Positions 6,099-9,218 of a stretch of DNA of 9,218 bases are shown in pieces (position 1 is the first letter of the stretch; the number at the start of each line of letters is the position of its first letter). The DNA is from UBA4656 sp002405525. Lineage in GTDB: Bacteria; Pseudomonadota; Gammaproteobacteria; Xanthomonadales; Ahniellaceae. Location of the stretch: NCBI GenBank assembly GCA_036723735.1, contig DAIMGT010000098.1, positions 1 through 9,218 of the forward strand, read 5' to 3'. The notes under the pieces were generated by a model. That model saw nothing but the letters and a program-made list of their open reading frames with translations. It did no database searches and was not told the DNA's origin. Made by a program: the position numbers and the translations under genes.

Positions 6099-6824
6099 AT
6101 GACCAGGTTCTTGCGAACACGCGGTGAGTCCGGGGCGCGGGTGCTACGTCCGGCTCGTTCGATTGCCCTTCGATTGGCTGCCATGGTGGCCGCGACGCTG
6201 CTCGCTTCCGGGTGCGCCAGCGCAATCAGGGACGGGGAGCCACCGGCCAAAGGTGCTGACCGCGTTCGCCTCCTCGAATTCACCCCCCAATGCCCGGACC
6301 CGCCTTGCCGCCTTTGGCGACATGAAGGCAAGTCATCGGCCATCGAGCGCGTGCGAACCGGCGAGGAGTCCGAGTCCGAGAGTTTCGAGTGCCGGCTCAT
6401 CGGCATCAACAGCAAGGGATGGTCCTGCTTTGCGCGCGAGCCCGGCACACCGATCATGCAGTGCAAAGGGGGAGGGCTTGACCTCTACGAAAGCTGGGTG
6501 ATCGATTCGGTTCCTGTGAGCGAACGAGGTGGCTGCGACGCAGGAATGTTCCGTCCGGTCGTCCTTGTTCCGCCCTCGCAGCCGATCCTCGTGCGCGCCG
6601 GTCAGCAACTGGGTTGCTCGACATCCCTGCCAATCTACGTCCATCAGATTTTCGCGCCGTCGCAGATTCTGGTCAGCGTTGCGTCGCCAACGGGCTGGAT
6701 GATCGATCAGGGTTGCCTCACCGGAGTGGTGCCCAACACCCCGGGCGGCTCAGTTGTCATCACCGTTCGAGGCCGTACCAGTCGCGGGACGGCCGATGCG
6801 GCAGTCACCCTCAGCATCCAGTAA
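6099..6824 (+). CDS. Cysteine-rich lipoprotein of unknown function
   Basis: A 241-residue protein starting at the ATG after GAGGG. Residues 1-38 are a long signal peptide with an Arg-rich n-region and hydrophobic AAMVAATLLASG, ending at a lipobox-like LASG-C39; Ala at +2 favours the outer membrane. A later start at 6183 would give a shorter signal but lacks a ribosome site. The mature part has eight further cysteines (65, 70, 98, 110, 122, 146, 173, 206), consistent with disulfides in the periplasm. The last 90 residues are rich in alternating beta-type sequence (VVITVRG, AAVTLSIQ) and could be an Ig-like sandwich; this is a guess from pattern. I recognise no family. GC is visibly lower than in the flanking genes (33 of 60 in 6601-6660 by hand count) and codon choice is less biased, which suggests a different origin. 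It stands alone, with about 300 bp empty on each side. Confidence 0.8.
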   Translation: MTRFLRTRGESGARVLRPARSIALRLAAMVAATLLASGCASAIRDGEPPAKGADRVRLLEFTPQCPDPPCRLWRHEGKSSAIERVRTGEESESESFECRLIGINSKGWSCFAREPGTPIMQCKGGGLDLYESWVIDSVPVSERGGCDAGMFRPVVLVPPSQPILVRAGQQLGCSTSLPIYVHQIFAPSQILVSVASPTGWMIDQGCLTGVVPNTPGGSVVITVRGRTSRGTADAAVTLSIQ

Positions 6825-7125
6825 GGAAGCTCCGAACAATGCACGCACGGCGCGCCGCGATCCATCGCGCCCGCGGTGGCCGTTGTGGGCATGCAACTGG
6901 CGTGACCTTCGGCGGCCGCCTTGGCGGAGGCGATTGATGCGGAAGGGCGATCATGGAAATGCATCGGACTCGCGGCGTCGACAACGCGCAGGCCAACATC
7001 TTGCAGGTCAGCATTCTGTCGACATCCCGCGAGTGGGATGCGCGGCGCAGGATGTCAACCTGGCGGCGGCGCGCGCGTTTTGCCTGGACGTGGCGCCGAT
7101 CCAGTGTGCCGAACGGAGGTCGACC
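6825..7125 (+). other. Intergenic region before esterase
   Basis: No gene is supported. The downstream esterase frame is open across it, but the translation lacks any motif and the true start at 7126 is marked by a ribosome site and signal peptide. A small dyad, CATCCC at 7023-7028 and GGGATG at 7035-7040, is present without a T tract. No convincing promoter was seen. Confidence 0.5.
7115..7119 (+). promoter_or_regulatory. Ribosome binding site of esterase
   Basis: GGAGG, six bases before the ATG at 7126. It fixes the start despite an open frame reaching 372 bp further upstream. Confidence 0.8.
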
Positions 7126-8163
7126 ATGCGACCCCACATTCCGGGCAAGGCGATTGCCCGCGCGCTCCGCGGCGGCGCGCTGCTGGGTGCCACGCTGGTG
7201 CTGTCGTCTTTTGCCGCCCTTGCCCAGCCGGCGTGGGTGACGCCGGCGGTGCAGGCGCCGCAGGTCGAGCGACGCCTCCTCGACAGCGCCGCGGTCGGCG
7301 GCCCGGTCAGCTACCACGTGTTCCTGCCCGATGCCTACGCCGCCGATCCGCAGCGCCGCTTTCCGGTGGTTTACTGGCTGCACGGCTGCGGGCAGGCGCC
7401 GACCGCCGGCATCGGCATGATGTCGGCGGCCTTCGATGGCGCGATCGAGCGCGGCCTGCTCCCGCCACTGATCGTGGTCTTCCCGAATGGTTTGCCCTGC
7501 GGCATGTACACCGATGCGGTCGGTGGCGCGCAGCCGGTGGAGTCGATGATCATCGCGGACCTGCTGCCGGAGGTGGACCGCACCCTGCGCACGGTGCCGG
7601 ACCGTAGCGGCCGGATCATCGAGGGCTTCAGCATGGGCGGCTACGGGGCCGCGCGGCTCGGCTTCAAGTACCGGAACCTGTTCGGCGCGGTGTCGATCCT
7701 GGGTGGCGGCCCGCTGCAGGCCGATTTTCTCACCAACGATCCGGGGCTGCAGCCGCTGGAAATGCGCCGCGCCCTGCTGGCCCAGGTCTGGGGCGGCGAT
7801 CCGGCGGCCTTCCTCGCCGACAGCCCGCGCACGCTCGCCGCGGGGGCCGTCGGCGACCTGCCGACCCGGTTCCCGCTGCGGCAGCTCATTGGTGCCGAGG
7901 ATTCCACCCTGCCCGCGAATCGCGAGTTCCATGGCCTGCTCGTCGCGCTGGGCATCGCGCATGACTATCGCGAATTGCCGGGTGTCGATCATGCGATGCC
8001 GGCTGTGCTGGCCGCGATGGGCGACGAGTTCTGGCGCTTCCATGCCGGGTTCCTGCTGGGTCCCGGCGCCGAGCCGGTGCCGACGCAGGGCCGGATGGCG
8101 CTGGCCCTGCTCACCGCACTCGTCGCCCTGGCCGGCACGATCGCACTGGTCGTGCGCCGCTGA
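7126..8163 (+). CDS. Exported putative esterase with C-terminal membrane/sorting tail
   Basis: A 345-residue alpha/beta-hydrolase of the putative esterase family (esterase D / feruloyl esterase / antigen 85-like, Pfam PF00756 type). A signal peptide covers about residues 1-33 (basic start, then LLGATLVLSSFAALA). The oxyanion-region HG is H86-G87 in VVYWLHGCG; the nucleophile is S169 in GFSMGGYGA; the likely acid is D259 in GAEDSTL; the likely base is H289 in GVDHAMP. The triad is therefore complete. After the hydrolase domain the chain ends with a Pro/Gly-rich linker, VPT at 318-320, a hydrophobic helix at about 324-342 and a terminal RR. This is the layout of IPTL-CTERM/PEP-CTERM-type exosortase sorting signals, though Trp/Ser positions of the IPTL form are not kept; a plain C-terminal membrane anchor is the alternative. 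The substrate is unknown. The gene ends 12 bp from the stop of a convergent neighbour. Confidence 0.92.
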   Translation: MRPHIPGKAIARALRGGALLGATLVLSSFAALAQPAWVTPAVQAPQVERRLLDSAAVGGPVSYHVFLPDAYAADPQRRFPVVYWLHGCGQAPTAGIGMMSAAFDGAIERGLLPPLIVVFPNGLPCGMYTDAVGGAQPVESMIIADLLPEVDRTLRTVPDRSGRIIEGFSMGGYGAARLGFKYRNLFGAVSILGGGPLQADFLTNDPGLQPLEMRRALLAQVWGGDPAAFLADSPRTLAAGAVGDLPTRFPLRQLIGAEDSTLPANREFHGLLVALGIAHDYRELPGVDHAMPAVLAAMGDEFWRFHAGFLLGPGAEPVPTQGRMALALLTALVALAGTIALVVRR

Positions 8164-8181
8164 AACAGGCGTGGCTCAGCG
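8158..8181 (+). terminator. Dyad spanning both convergent stop codons
   Basis: CGCTGA at 8158-8163 and TCAGCG at 8176-8181 are complementary, and each contains the stop codon of one convergent gene. A stem of six pairs with a 12-base loop and no T tract is weak, so a shared two-way terminator is only a possibility. Confidence 0.2.
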
Positions 8182-8826
8182 CCAGGTCGAGTCGCTCAGC
8201 CGCAGGTCGAGCGACCGCCCCGGGGCGCACTCCGGCGAGTAGTACGCTCCGGCGAGGCCGCCGACCTGGGCCCGCATCGCATAGCCTTCCCGGTAGTAGC
8301 GGCGGGCGTGCTCGTGCGCAAGCGGCGCCGGGACGCCGAGCAGCCCGGCCATGCGCCGGTTGTACTGCACGGCATGGCACTCGGTGACCGCTTCGTCCAG
8401 GATGCCGCGCACGTGCATCACCTCGTGCGTGAAGAGGTTCAGGCTGTGGATCTGCTCGCTGCCCGCAGCCGCCGGCTCGTCGAGGTAGTCGCGCAGGGTC
8501 GAGCACCATGGCTTCTGGATCACGATCCGGCCGGTCCGCGGATCGGCGTGGCCGGCGGCCAGTGCGTTCGGATCGAGCATGGTGTCGAACAAGGTGTTGC
8601 AGTGCACCGACACCGGCCGGCCCTCGGACAGCAGGATCGCCCGCGATTCGAGGAAGCGCTCGAAGCGCCAGGTCGACAGCGGCGGCCAGGCGAATCCCAC
8701 CGCCAGCGCGCTGACCAGCAGCAGATAGGGCACATAGATGCGCTGCGGGTGTTCGCGATGCCAAGGCGTGCGCAGTTCCCGCACCGCCAGGCAGGCGAAC
8801 AGCAGCGACAGCGCGATCCAGAACAT
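8176..8826 (-). CDS. Two-helix membrane protein with HExxH motif (putative metallopeptidase)
   Basis: A 216-residue protein; the start at 8826 follows GGGAGGGAG (8839-8831) and opens directly into a membrane helix, whereas the 49 codons open upstream are low-complexity. Helices lie at about residues 2-15 and 30-47, joined by a short basic loop (RELRTPWHREHPQR), which puts the C-terminal 165 residues in the periplasm by the positive-inside rule. That domain carries H134-E-V-M-H138 followed by DEAVTEC at 144-150 and H151. HExxH is the zinc-binding and catalytic motif of many metallopeptidases, and E145, E149 or H151 could supply a third ligand, but the spacing does not match a family I can name. 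Cysteines at 76, 108, 150 and 200 could form disulfides. It could equally be a non-peptidase metal protein. It is convergent with the esterase and has no operon partner in view. Confidence 0.82.
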   Translation of the reverse strand: MFWIALSLLFACLAVRELRTPWHREHPQRIYVPYLLLVSALAVGFAWPPLSTWRFERFLESRAILLSEGRPVSVHCNTLFDTMLDPNALAAGHADPRTGRIVIQKPWCSTLRDYLDEPAAAGSEQIHSLNLFTHEVMHVRGILDEAVTECHAVQYNRRMAGLLGVPAPLAHEHARRYYREGYAMRAQVGGLAGAYYSPECAPGRSLDLRLSDSTWR

Positions 8827-9218
8827 TCCGCTCCCTCCCGGCGGTGGCAGTGCCCGATGCGTCGGGGGCCGGAGCGCGTCAGGGCGGGCTGCCGATCCGG
8901 CGGACTTCGCATCGACTGCGCAAGCACCCATCGCGCGCATCGGATCGTGGGTCATCGACGCACCGGGCTGCAAGCGGCGGTCCCGGGACGCCGGATGGAC
9001 GGTAGCGTGCGGCCGGCTGTCGCGCAGGCGCGCAGTCCCGCGCCCAAGAAAGCAGGGCTTCGCCGATCGCTGCTGCCCGGCCGGGCCGGTCCAGGCCCGC
9101 GTCGACGCCGTACGGATCAGCTGCGAGGCCAGCCGCTGCGGTTACCGCCCGATGCCCGCCCCCCCGCCCTGGCGACCCCGGATCGACGCACTTTGTGACG
9201 AATTGTCAACCGCGTGAT
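8827..9218 (-). other. Leader region of HExxH protein; no gene recognised
   Basis: Open frames run through on the + strand, but their translations are Arg/Pro/Ala-rich with no motif. A minus-strand TTGACA (9209-9204) is a good -35 match, but the hexamer 17 bases on (TCGATC, 9186-9181) is a poor -10, so no promoter is called. The region is cut by the right window edge. Confidence 0.45.
8831..8839 (-). promoter_or_regulatory. Ribosome binding site of HExxH protein
   Basis: On the minus strand GGGAGGGAG lies four bases before the ATG at 8826-8824. It supports this start over the in-frame ATGs further upstream. Confidence 0.7.

Noticed and set aside
5930..6120. Minus-strand reading with a CPACG zinc-ribbon-like motif and a hydrophobic stretch (LVIATLVCSMV)
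   Set aside because: A single CxxC in a shadow frame overlapping the lipoprotein start, with no family resemblance and no start signal that I could support.
6754..7125. N-terminal extension of the esterase frame
   Set aside because: GGAGG and a signal peptide define the start at 7126; the upstream translation has no recognisable content and overlaps the lipoprotein's 3' end.
6811..8043. 410-codon minus-strand open frame opposite the esterase
   Set aside because: Antisense shadow of a gene with a complete catalytic triad; the translation is His/Arg/Gln-rich without motifs.
8308..9198. Plus-strand open frame opposite the HExxH protein
   Set aside because: Its opposite strand has a ribosome site, two membrane helices and the HExxH motif; this translation shows none.
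9181..9209. Minus-strand promoter with TTGACA -35, and a TGTGA half-site resembling a CRP/Clp site (9194-9198)
   Set aside because: The -10 position reads TCGATC, and the second half of the CRP-type site is absent, so neither is supported.

Overview
The window is GC-rich (long stretches near 70% GC by eye). Its genes encode exported or membrane proteins of types common in Gammaproteobacteria of the Xanthomonadaceae/Lysobacteraceae group. That assignment is an inference from base composition and protein style; no rRNA or other marker gene is present. No tRNA, CRISPR array, phage gene or replication origin was seen.

Layout, left to right. (1) 1-1746 and 1940-3835: two consecutive, same-strand paralogues of a membrane diguanylate cyclase, with an exported TPR-like sensor, a coiled-coil stalk, one membrane helix and a GGDEF domain with GGEEF active site and RxxD I-site. 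The first is cut by the left window edge. The two align without gaps at a constant offset of 2089 bp, so this is a tandem duplication. The last 200 bp of the coding homology are 100% identical, and so are the first 55 bp visible, while the rest has diverged, which suggests gene conversion. (2) 3878 to about 4270: decayed N-terminal fragment of an IS91-type transposase that has lost one zinc-ligand cysteine, followed by about 390 bp without a convincing gene. (3) 4663-5778: exported serine hydrolase of the beta-lactamase/EstB family. (4) 5779-6098: gap holding a nested inverted repeat. (5) 6099-6824: cysteine-rich lipoprotein of unknown function, with lower GC than its neighbours. (6) 7126-8163: exported alpha/beta-hydrolase of the putative esterase family, ending in a VPT + hydrophobic helix + RR tail that looks like an IPTL/PEP-CTERM-like sorting signal. 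(7) 8176-8826, minus strand and convergent with (6): small two-helix membrane protein with an HExxH motif. (8) 8827-9218: leader region of (7) with no gene recognised.

The genes do not form one operon, since gaps of 193 to 827 bp separate the + strand units. The common theme is the cell envelope: two c-di-GMP-making sensors facing the periplasm, two exported hydrolases, a lipoprotein and a possible membrane metalloprotein. I see no convincing multi-gene new system. The best leads are the concerted evolution of the cyclase pair, the possible sorting signal on the esterase, and the unassigned HExxH protein.
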